NCBI GenBank assembly: GCA_017444045.1
Contig: JAFSXO010000099.1
Coordinates: forward strand, 1 to 7,538
Direction: 5' to 3'
Length of the DNA stretch: 7,538 nucleotides
Origin: a bacterium
GTDB lineage: Bacteria; Vulcanimicrobiota; Xenobia; Xenobiales; Xenobiaceae
Translations under genes and position numbers: made by a program
In this document: positions 1 to 5,875 of the stretch, piece after piece
Layout: each line of letters opens with the position of its first letter
Position numbering within the stretch: the first letter of the stretch is position 1
The notes under the pieces: generated by a model
What the model was told of the DNA's origin: nothing
The model's input: the letters and a program-made list of their open reading frames with translations, nothing else
The model's database searches: none

Positions 1-798
1 ATAATCGGGATAAAACACTCTGTCCAAAGCTGCGGCATCGCGCCACAGCAGAATGAACATCACCGCAGCAAAGGACAGAAGCACAACGGCTAAGCGCCAC
101 AAAACCTGCGGGCGGCGGCCAGCCATAAAAGCGCACAGAATCAGCAGCATAAACAGAGGGACGGCGGTAAGCACCATGGACGAAACGCTCATAGCCATGC
201 CCACAGCAGCCAGCAGCAGCCAACGGTTTTGCACATTCTGCTGGGCATCCTTTTTTAGCACCAGGCTTAACATCCCATACGCCGATACCATCATCATAAA
301 CACCGCCATAGCGTAAAAGCGGCAATGGGCCGACATAGCTATCAAACAGATATTGCCCGCGGTTATAAAAGCTCCGCACAGTCCCAAGGTTCTGCTGTGC
401 AGGAGGCTTCCCAAGCGGTACACCATATACAGCGTTCCCAGCGAAAACAGGAGACTCGGCAGGCGCAGAAGCCAGACGTCATTAACCCCAAGACGGCTCA
501 GAGCGTTAATCAGCACATAGTGCAGCCAGCCGTTTGACTGAAAATGCTCCACAGTTTCGCGCCACGAAAACGGCGGATAAACTTCCAAAAACGGAATCGA
601 AATGATACCGCTGGCGCGAATATTAAAGCCCCCGGTTTCATGTTCGGCCAAAAACTGGCGCCAGCACAGAAGAGTCCCACTCACGGCAAAGGCCAGAAAA
701 ACAACAGCGACGGTATACCGCAGGGCTATGTCATAAATACAGGGGTTAATTCTAAAAACGTCGGCTAGGCGACGCGCTAGGCTGGCAATTCGGTGCAT
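1..798 (-). CDS. Multi-pass membrane glycosyltransferase-like protein (GT-C fold, family 39/83 type), 3' end outside the window
   Basis: The minus strand is open without a stop from an ATG at 798 to the left edge, giving 266 residues of a longer protein. The translation is strongly hydrophobic, with likely membrane segments near residues 27-46, 108-130, 138-157, 161-181, 193-225 and 233-252. A first extracytoplasmic loop (about 47-105) is followed by LLRLPSLLFSLGTLYMVYRLG and then SAHCRFYAM. This spacing and wording matches lipid-linked-sugar glycosyltransferases of the ArnT/PMT (GT39/GT83) type, where this loop carries the acidic catalytic residue. Here E52 and E54 are the candidates, in place of the usual Asp-Glu. 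Such enzymes transfer a sugar from a polyprenyl-phosphate donor to lipid, glycan or protein outside the membrane; acceptor and sugar cannot be told. The reading frame is closed by a TAG at 850-852 and has no ATG, GTG or TTG upstream of 798. No good Shine-Dalgarno precedes it, so the start is moderately certain. It is divergent from aspS. Confidence 0.8.
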   Translation of the reverse strand, partial: MHRIASLARRLADVFRINPCIYDIALRYTVAVVFLAFAVSGTLLCWRQFLAEHETGGFNIRASGIISIPFLEVYPPFSWRETVEHFQSNGWLHYVLINALSRLGVNDVWLLRLPSLLFSLGTLYMVYRLGSLLHSRTLGLCGAFITAGNICLIAMSAHCRFYAMAVFMMMVSAYGMLSLVLKKDAQQNVQNRWLLLAAVGMAMSVSSMVLTAVPLFMLLILCAFMAGRRPQVLWRLAVVLLSFAAVMFILLWRDAAALDRVFYPDY

Positions 799-807
799 AT
801 CGGTGCA
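790..807. repeat. Short tandem direct repeat over the glycosyltransferase start codon
   Basis: The 8-mer TCGGTGCA occurs at 790-797 and again at 800-807, a spacing of 10 bases, close to one helical turn. On the minus strand this places TGCACCGA immediately upstream of and across the ATG at 798. It may be chance or a small duplication. A regulator site is possible but unsupported by anything else here. Confidence 0.25.
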
Positions 808-884
808 AAATTCTGTAATAAAAATACAATACCCTTTTTCAGCGTTTTCCTAGGGAATAGATGCTTTTAACAGAATTAGAAAAG

Positions 885-912
885 TTTAAGTTAATGACAT
901 TGGCATTATAGT
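885..912 (+). promoter_or_regulatory. Candidate aspS promoter
   Basis: A TATAGT hexamer at 907-912 (5 of 6 to the TATAAT consensus) lies 16 bases after TTTAAG at 885-890, a weak -35. Initiation about seven bases downstream, near 919, would leave a leader of roughly 17 bases that still includes the ribosome site at 924-930. The better-matching pair ATGACA (894-899) and TATATT (917-922), spaced by 17, would start transcription inside the ribosome site and is therefore less attractive. Confidence 0.3.
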
Positions 913-920
913 AAACTATA
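907..920. repeat. 14-bp perfect inverted repeat in the divergent promoter region
   Basis: TATAGT-AA-ACTATA reads the same on both strands with a two-base centre. It overlaps the probable -10 of aspS. A perfect TATAAT also lies on the minus strand at 910-905, so the element could serve transcription in both directions or be an operator. No -35 is evident for the minus-strand copy. Confidence 0.4.
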
Positions 921-923
921 TTT

Positions 924-930
924 GGAGAGG
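924..930 (+). promoter_or_regulatory. Ribosome binding site of aspS
   Basis: GGAGAGG ends five bases before the ATG at 936, a strong Shine-Dalgarno match that fixes this start. Confidence 0.75.
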
Positions 931-935
931 AAGAC

Positions 936-2738
936 ATGTCTGAATTTTGTCCTGAACCGCTTAATGGCTGGAAACGCACTCACAACTGCGGCGAGCTTCG
1001 CCTCACCGACGACGGTAAACAAGTCACCCTGATGGGCTGGGTGCACCGCCTGCGCAATCTCGGCGGACTGCTGTTCGTCGATCTGCGCGACCGGGAAGGC
1101 ATAACTCAGTGTGTTTTCAACAAGGATATCGACGCCGAGCTGTTTGAGAAGGCCGCCGAGCTGCACAACGAATACGTCATCGCCGTTAAGGGACTAGTAG
1201 CTCCGCGCAACACAGAATCCACCAACAAATCGCTGCCCACCAAAGATATTGAAGTCAACGTCAGCGAGATGAAGCTGCTCAATCCCTGCAAGGTGCTTCC
1301 CTTCCAAATCAGCGAAGAGCAGCCCACCGATGAAGGTTTGCGCATGCAGTACCGCTATCTCGATCTGCGCAAGCCGCGCCTGGCCCGCAATCTGGCTATG
1401 CGCCACCGCATCACCAAGGCTGTGCGCGATCACATGGACAGCCAGGGCTTCTACGAGATCGAAACACCTATCCTCGTCGCCTCCACTCCTGAAGGCGCCC
1501 GCGACTATCTAGTGCCCAGCCGCATCCATGCCGGCCATTTCTATGCTCTGCCCCAGTCGCCGCAGCTTTATAAGCAGATGTGCATGGTCGGCGGCCTTGA
1601 CCGCTACTTCCAGATTGCCCGCTGCTTCCGCGATGAAGACCTGCGCGCCGACCGCCAGCCTGAATTCACCCAGATTGACATCGAGATGTCCTTCGTAGAG
1701 CGCGACGACGTGCTGGACATGGTGGAAAAGCTGATGGGACACGTCATCAAAGCCGCGCTGGGCAGAGATATTCCCGCCAAATTCCGGCGCATGCCCTACA
1801 GCGAAGCTCTGGAGAGATACGGCTCCGACAAGCCCGAGCTGCGCTTGGGCATGGAAATCCAAAACGTAACCGAGCAGCTCAGCGGCACGGGCTTCGGAGT
1901 TTTCGATACCGCCATAGCCAACGAAGAAGCCATTAAAGCCATGGTATTTTCTGGGCACGCCGGCGCATCGCGCAAGGAGCAGGACGCGCTCAAGGAGATG
2001 GCCGTAGCGGCTGGGCTTCCCGGTCTGTTCTTCATCGCCGTTACCGAACAGGGCATCAAGTCCAGCCTGCTTAAATTCTTAGGCGAAGAGCGCGCCAAAG
2101 CTCTGGCAGAGAAACTAGGCGCCGCAGAAGGCGATCTGGTACTGCTAGCATGCGGCCCCAGCCATGAGCTGAGCGTAAAGATGGGCAAGCTCCGCTTGGC
2201 TATCGCCGCCAAATACGAGCTGCTCGATCCCCAGCGCCTGGAGTTCCTCTGGGTCATCGACTTCCCCATGTTCTCCTGGAGCGAAGAAGAGGACCGCTTA
2301 GTAGCCGAGCACCATCCCTTCACCTCTCCCCTGCCAGAGGATCTGAAGTATATGCAGGACGAGCCTCTAAAAGTGCGGGCGGCTGCCTATGACCTAGTGC
2401 TCAACGGCTGCGAGCTGGCTTCAGGCTCTGTGCGCATACACCAGCGTCCCCTGCAGGAGCAGATATTAGAGCGCATCGGCCTCACTCTAGAAGAGGCCAA
2501 GCAGAAGTTTGGCTTCCTGCTCAATGCCTTCGAATACGGCGCTCCCCCGCACGCGGGCATTGCTCTGGGCCTAGACCGCTTAACGGCGATCTGCTGCGGC
2601 GAAGCTTCTATCCGCGAGGTTATAGCCTTCCCTAAGAATACCAACGCGGCCGATCTCATGTCAGGGGCTCCTGTCATCGTCACCGACGAGCAGCTTAAAT
2701 CGGTCCATTTAGATGTGACCGAGGTAGAAGAGATGTAA
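936..2738 (+). CDS. aspS: Aspartate--tRNA ligase (AspRS), bacterial type
   Basis: This class II aminoacyl-tRNA synthetase activates aspartate with ATP and loads it on tRNA(Asp) in the cytoplasm. At 600 residues it has the normal length of bacterial AspRS. Visible parts are the N-terminal OB-fold anticodon domain (about 15-120, with GWVHRLRNLGG), motif 1 (about 158-178), the aspartate-binding QSPQLYKQ (207-214), motif 2 (FRDEDLRADRQPEFTQIDIE, 231-250), the inserted GAD domain of bacterial enzymes (about 300-410), and motif 3 (GIALGLDR, 541-548). The C-terminal MSGAP and LKSVHLDV are typical. In the anticodon domain, L42 occupies the place where non-discriminating enzymes such as that of Pseudomonas aeruginosa have His31, so this enzyme is probably specific for tRNA(Asp). 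It is likely the first gene of a two-gene unit with the hydantoinase-TerD gene 51 bases downstream. No T-box leader is present. Confidence 0.97.
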   Translation: MSEFCPEPLNGWKRTHNCGELRLTDDGKQVTLMGWVHRLRNLGGLLFVDLRDREGITQCVFNKDIDAELFEKAAELHNEYVIAVKGLVAPRNTESTNKSLPTKDIEVNVSEMKLLNPCKVLPFQISEEQPTDEGLRMQYRYLDLRKPRLARNLAMRHRITKAVRDHMDSQGFYEIETPILVASTPEGARDYLVPSRIHAGHFYALPQSPQLYKQMCMVGGLDRYFQIARCFRDEDLRADRQPEFTQIDIEMSFVERDDVLDMVEKLMGHVIKAALGRDIPAKFRRMPYSEALERYGSDKPELRLGMEIQNVTEQLSGTGFGVFDTAIANEEAIKAMVFSGHAGASRKEQDALKEMAVAAGLPGLFFIAVTEQGIKSSLLKFLGEERAKALAEKLGAAEGDLVLLACGPSHELSVKMGKLRLAIAAKYELLDPQRLEFLWVIDFPMFSWSEEEDRLVAEHHPFTSPLPEDLKYMQDEPLKVRAAAYDLVLNGCELASGSVRIHQRPLQEQILERIGLTLEEAKQKFGFLLNAFEYGAPPHAGIALGLDRLTAICCGEASIREVIAFPKNTNAADLMSGAPVIVTDEQLKSVHLDVTEVEEM

Positions 2739-2778
2739 GCGCGTCAGCGGCATGACTAACACAAATGCTACCACCTCT

Positions 2779-2783
2779 GGGAG
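2779..2783 (+). promoter_or_regulatory. Ribosome binding site of the hydantoinase-TerD gene
   Basis: GGGAG lies six bases before the ATG at 2790, well placed and supporting this start. The 51 bases after aspS show no terminator and no convincing separate promoter. Confidence 0.65.
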
Positions 2784-2789
2784 TAAAAT

Positions 2790-4841
2790 ATGCCTGTTAT
2801 AAAGAATGCTAAAATCGTCAATTCTTGGGGAATTCAGCTCGCCGATATATTAATCCAAAACGGCCGCATCGCCGCTATTGGCCAGGGCTTCCAGGATCCC
2901 CACTGCATAGACGCCAAGGGACAGCTGGTAACACCAGGCGGCGTTGACGCGCATGTGCATCTGCAGTATCACGTCAGCGGCTGTGACACCTGCGACGACT
3001 TCGCCAGCGGTACGGCATCCGCAGCTCAGGGCGGAACCACAACGGTCATCGATTTCATCGAGGCCGAGCCACAGGAATCCCTGCTGGCAGCCTTCATGCG
3101 CCGGCGCTCTCATGCCGACAGAAACGCATATATTGACTACGGCCTGCACATGTCCATCCTGCCCGGCGATATGGACAAGCTGAACCAGATACCCGATGTC
3201 ATTAAGGCCGGATGCCCTACCTTTAAGCACTACATGGCCTACGGCTTTACCCTAAGCGACGGTCAGCTGTACCGCTCATTTAAAGAGATAGGCCGCAACG
3301 GAGGCCTGGCCCTGGTACACGCGGAGAACTGGGACATGATCCGCTGCCTGACCGAAGATCTGGTAAACGCCGGCCGCACCCAAGCGGCATACCACATGTA
3401 CAGCCGCCCCGCCTACCTCGAAGGCCAGGCGGTAACGCGGGCACTCGACGCAGCCTATCTCGCCAACTGCGCCATTTACATCTGCCACCTGACCTGCGAA
3501 GAGGGAGTCAGCGCCCTGCAAAAAGCGCGCGCCCGCGGACAGCAGGCCTGGGGTGAAACCTGCACCCACTATTGCTATCTCAACAATTCGGCCTTCCAGA
3601 GTCTGGGCATGCTGGCCATATGCTCGCCGCCGCTTCGCCCCGAAGAGCAGCGCAAGGCCGTTGCCCGCTCCCTGCGGCAGGGACTGCTGCATACTGTCTC
3701 CACCGATCACTGCCCCTTCACCAAGGCCGAGAAGCTCGCCCATGATATTTTCTGCGCGGCTCCCGGCGGCCTAACCGGCATCGAGGGACGCATGATGCTG
3801 ATGCACAGGCTCCCCGGCCTAACCCTAGAGCGCTGGGTAGAGGTATGCTGCACCGCGCCGGCCAAGCTTATGGGCCTCACGCGCAAGGGCGTAATCGCTC
3901 CCGGATACGATGCCGACATAGTGATTTGGCAGAACAAGCCCACTACTATCACCGCCGAGGCACTGCACGAACGCGCAGACTGGTCGCCCTATGAGGGTAT
4001 GTCGGTCGCCATACAGCCGGCCTATGTCATGTGCCGCGGGCAGCTTCTGGTCAGCAATGGCCAATGGGTGGGCAATCCCGGCATGGGACGCTTTGTGGAG
4101 CGCACCCTTGATCCGGAATACGTGGTCGATATACCGCAGCAGGCAGCGGCCCCGGCGGCGCCCGTCAATCCCAGCCCAGAAGAGCTGGCAGCATCCGCAG
4201 CGGTGCCAGCATACGCAGCCACTCCCGCGCCAGCTCCAAGCCCCGCCGTGGATAATTCTGCCGCACAGCAGGCTCTGCACCACGTTCTCGTCGGCCTCAG
4301 CTGGGACGAGGCACAGCACAATTTCATGTCGCGCCTGCTGAGCAAAATGGGCAGCAGCGAAGCTGCCGCCCCTATGGACCTAGACCTGGCCGTGCTGTTT
4401 TTGGGCAGCGACGGCCATCCCATCGCCGCCGACATGCGCGACTGCTGCCTAAGCTTCCACAATCTCAGCCTGTTCGGCTGCGCTGAGCACAGCGGCAACA
4501 ACACCACTGGCTCCAAGAGCGGCTACGCCGAGCGCACTATAATCGATCTCGACCGGCTGCCCAGCAGGGTCTATACGGCCATCGTTTTGGTGAACATCAA
4601 TGAAGGGCAGAAGCGCAAGCAGGATTTCTCCATGGCCGGAAACGCCTTTGTCGATATCGTCGACATCAGCACGACCAAAACTGTTATGCGCCACAAGCTG
4701 AACACCTACAAAGGCCAGACCAGCCTGCTGGCTTTACAGCTAAGCCGAAACGCCGACGGAAACGGCTGGAGCTGCGCTCAGCTGGGCCGGCCTCAGGAGG
4801 CCGCCCGCACCCTGGAGAGCATGGTCGAGCTGTTCCGTTAG
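2790..4841 (+). CDS. Hydantoinase/dihydropyrimidinase-like cyclic amidohydrolase fused to a C-terminal TerD-like domain
   Basis: Residues 1 to about 448 form a complete amidohydrolase of the D-hydantoinase/dihydropyrimidinase family, which opens cyclic amides such as hydantoins and dihydropyrimidines. All expected binuclear-metal ligands are present: H55 and H57 (DAHVHL), K146 as the carbamylated lysine (TFKHYMAY), H177 (LVHAEN), H233 (CHLT) and D306 (STDHCPF). The substrate-contacting Tyr (Y151) and Ser (S279) also have counterparts, but the usual Asn of IPNG is Gly (G326 in APGGLTGIE), so the substrate is uncertain. Residues 451-488 are an Ala/Pro-rich linker. Residues about 497-667 resemble a TerD domain: VGLSWD (501-506), MDLDLAVLFL (529-538), FHNLS (556-560), EHSGNNTTG (566-574), IDLDRLP (585-591) and NAFVDIVD (618-625). 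TerD domains bind calcium and belong to tellurite/chemical-stress systems. Family members of the hydantoinase type are about 450-480 residues, so the extra 200 are unusual. One continuous frame with a good ribosome site argues against an assembly artefact. Confidence 0.88.
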   Translation: MPVIKNAKIVNSWGIQLADILIQNGRIAAIGQGFQDPHCIDAKGQLVTPGGVDAHVHLQYHVSGCDTCDDFASGTASAAQGGTTTVIDFIEAEPQESLLAAFMRRRSHADRNAYIDYGLHMSILPGDMDKLNQIPDVIKAGCPTFKHYMAYGFTLSDGQLYRSFKEIGRNGGLALVHAENWDMIRCLTEDLVNAGRTQAAYHMYSRPAYLEGQAVTRALDAAYLANCAIYICHLTCEEGVSALQKARARGQQAWGETCTHYCYLNNSAFQSLGMLAICSPPLRPEEQRKAVARSLRQGLLHTVSTDHCPFTKAEKLAHDIFCAAPGGLTGIEGRMMLMHRLPGLTLERWVEVCCTAPAKLMGLTRKGVIAPGYDADIVIWQNKPTTITAEALHERADWSPYEGMSVAIQPAYVMCRGQLLVSNGQWVGNPGMGRFVERTLDPEYVVDIPQQAAAPAAPVNPSPEELAASAAVPAYAATPAPAPSPAVDNSAAQQALHHVLVGLSWDEAQHNFMSRLLSKMGSSEAAAPMDLDLAVLFLGSDGHPIAADMRDCCLSFHNLSLFGCAEHSGNNTTGSKSGYAERTIIDLDRLPSRVYTAIVLVNINEGQKRKQDFSMAGNAFVDIVDISTTKTVMRHKLNTYKGQTSLLALQLSRNADGNGWSCAQLGRPQEAARTLESMVELFR

Positions 4842-4860
4842 CCGCACCCTGTCCGGCACT

Positions 4861-4898
4861 AAAAAAGCACCAGCCCAGCAATGGCTTGGTGCTTTTTT
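4861..4898. terminator. Bidirectional rho-independent terminator
   Basis: A stem of AAAAAAGCACCAGCC (4861-4875) pairs with GGCTTGGTGCTTTTTT (4883-4898), with one bulged base and a seven-base loop. The T-run ends plus-strand transcripts of the hydantoinase-TerD gene (stop ending at 4841). The A-run gives a T-run on the minus strand for the kinase gene (stop at 4944-4946). The convergent arrangement fits use in both directions. Confidence 0.85.
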
Positions 4899-4901
4899 AT
4901 T

Positions 4902-4928
4902 TGCTGAAAACGCATTCGCGCTTCAGCA
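4902..4928. repeat. Small inverted repeat beside the shared terminator
   Basis: TGCTGAA (4902-4908) and TTCAGCA (4922-4928) form a seven-base stem around a 13-base loop, between the kinase stop and the terminator. No T-run follows on either strand, so it is not itself a terminator. It may stabilise the kinase mRNA end or be chance. Confidence 0.3.
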
Positions 4929-4943
4929 GCCTTCGATCCAGAA

Positions 4944-5774
4944 TCAGGCCAATTTAGACGGCAGATCAGCCAGCAGAGGCTCAAACTTTACACCATACCA
5001 ATGGCTGGCGTCATCAATGGTGTTCTCAATGCATCGCACCGTGAAATCGGCAGCGATCCTCGCCGCTTCGGGCACAGAGCGCCCGCTAATCAAGGCGCCA
5101 ACAAAAACGGAAGCATAGACGTCGCCGGTGCCGTGGCAGGACTTAGCGATGCGCTTGTGCTCATAATAGGTTACCTTGCCGCTCTCGCTGACAGTCACGC
5201 CCAATTTATCGGGACTATAGCCCACTCCAGTCAAAACCACCGTGCGGCATCCCAGCTTCAGAAGCTTATTAAGCAGCGCCTCGATATAATCGCGATCGTA
5301 CTCTTCGCGATAATCTGTTCCAGTTAAGAAGCAAGCCTCGGTTATGTTGGGCAAAATAATATCGGCCTGAGAGCACAGCTCGGCCATCTTCTTCACGAAC
5401 TCCATATCGAAGGCCGGATACAGCTTGCCAGCATCGGCCATGGCCGGGTCTACTATCTTAGGCGCGTCTTCGCGGCCCAGCGTATTCATAATGTCCAGCA
5501 CATAATCGATCTGCCGCGTACTGCCCAAATATCCGGTATAGAACGCGTCAAAACGTATGCCCTCCTTAAGCCAATGCTCCTTAACAGCCGGCATATCGTC
5601 GGTAAGATCCCTGACGGTAAAACCGGTAAAGCCAGCCGTATGCGTAGAGAGCACCGCTGAAGGCAGAATGACCGTCTCCAGCCCGCAGGCAGACAGAATA
5701 GGCAGCGCCACGGTAAGTGAGCACTGGCCCACGCAGGAGATATCCTGAATAGTCAAGACACGACTATATGTCAT
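4944..5774 (-). CDS. Pyridoxamine/pyridoxal kinase (PfkB/ribokinase superfamily)
   Basis: This 276-residue protein is a B6-vitamer kinase that phosphorylates pyridoxamine, pyridoxal or pyridoxine with ATP, the salvage route to pyridoxal phosphate. The N-terminus (LTIQDISCVGQCSLTVALPI, 7-26) and LPSAVLSTHTAGFTG (37-51) match the Bacillota-type pyridoxamine kinases related to PdxY/PdxK. So do FYTGYLGS (78-85), VDPAMADAGKLY (108-119) and LPNITEACFLTG (141-152). The ribokinase anion-hole motif is HGTGD (214-218), with D218 as the probable catalytic base. The length is normal for the family. The start is set by this alignment; the ribosome site is weak (GACGGG or AGGA, 10-14 bases upstream). It converges on the hydantoinase-TerD gene. 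Although on the same strand as the upstream surface-protein gene, it is separated from it by a terminator-like hairpin, so it probably has its own promoter. Which B6 vitamer it prefers cannot be told from sequence. Confidence 0.93.
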   Translation of the reverse strand: MTYSRVLTIQDISCVGQCSLTVALPILSACGLETVILPSAVLSTHTAGFTGFTVRDLTDDMPAVKEHWLKEGIRFDAFYTGYLGSTRQIDYVLDIMNTLGREDAPKIVDPAMADAGKLYPAFDMEFVKKMAELCSQADIILPNITEACFLTGTDYREEYDRDYIEALLNKLLKLGCRTVVLTGVGYSPDKLGVTVSESGKVTYYEHKRIAKSCHGTGDVYASVFVGALISGRSVPEAARIAADFTVRCIENTIDDASHWYGVKFEPLLADLPSKLA

Positions 5775-5795
5775 AAACAGAAAACCCGTCCTAAC

Positions 5796-5824
5796 AGTTT
5801 AAAAACAGCAGCCGTCCAGCGCAA
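5796..5824 (-). promoter_or_regulatory. Weak candidate promoter of the kinase gene, overlapping a terminator
   Basis: On the minus strand TTGCGC (5824-5819) and TAAACT (5801-5796, 4 of 6) are 17 bases apart, about 20 bases before the kinase ATG at 5774. The match is poor and it overlaps the hairpin that ends the upstream gene. It is listed only because the short gap leaves little other room for a promoter. Confidence 0.2.
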
Positions 5825-5864
5825 CAAACCCAGCTGCCAGCTTAGTCTATTAACGCAGGACGGC
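5801..5864 (-). terminator. Probable rho-independent terminator of the surface-protein gene
   Basis: Reading the minus strand after the TAG at 5878-5876, GCCGTCCTGCG (5864-5854) pairs with CGCTGGACGGC (5821-5811), ten of eleven bases. A 32-base loop holds a further small hairpin AGCT-GGC-AGCT. TGCTG and then five T residues (5805-5801) follow. The loop is long for a terminator, so efficiency is uncertain. Confidence 0.55.
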
Positions 5865-5875
5865 CACAGAGCAAT

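Noticed and set aside
53..768. Three short plus-strand open frames (53-316, 325-537, 544-768) that could pass as small genes
   Set aside because: They lie opposite a continuous minus-strand frame with clear membrane-protein features and lack homology-like motifs.
799..935. Possible T-box riboswitch ahead of aspS
   Set aside because: The space is only 137 bases and shared with a divergent gene, there is no T-box consensus sequence, and no terminator hairpin precedes the start.
1509..1958. Antisense frames inside aspS and the hydantoinase gene (for example 1509-1958, 1796-2323, 3276-3743, 3825-4319)
   Set aside because: They are shadow frames of GC-rich coding sequence, with no ribosome sites and no recognisable motifs.
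4140..4255. Ala/Pro-coding GC-rich stretch as a frameshift or assembly join between two genes
   Set aside because: The frame is unbroken, no start with a ribosome site precedes the TerD part, and Ala/Pro linkers are common between fused domains.
4902..4928. Second terminator after the kinase gene
   Set aside because: The seven-base stem is not followed by a T-run on either strand; the neighbouring hairpin at 4861-4898 explains termination.
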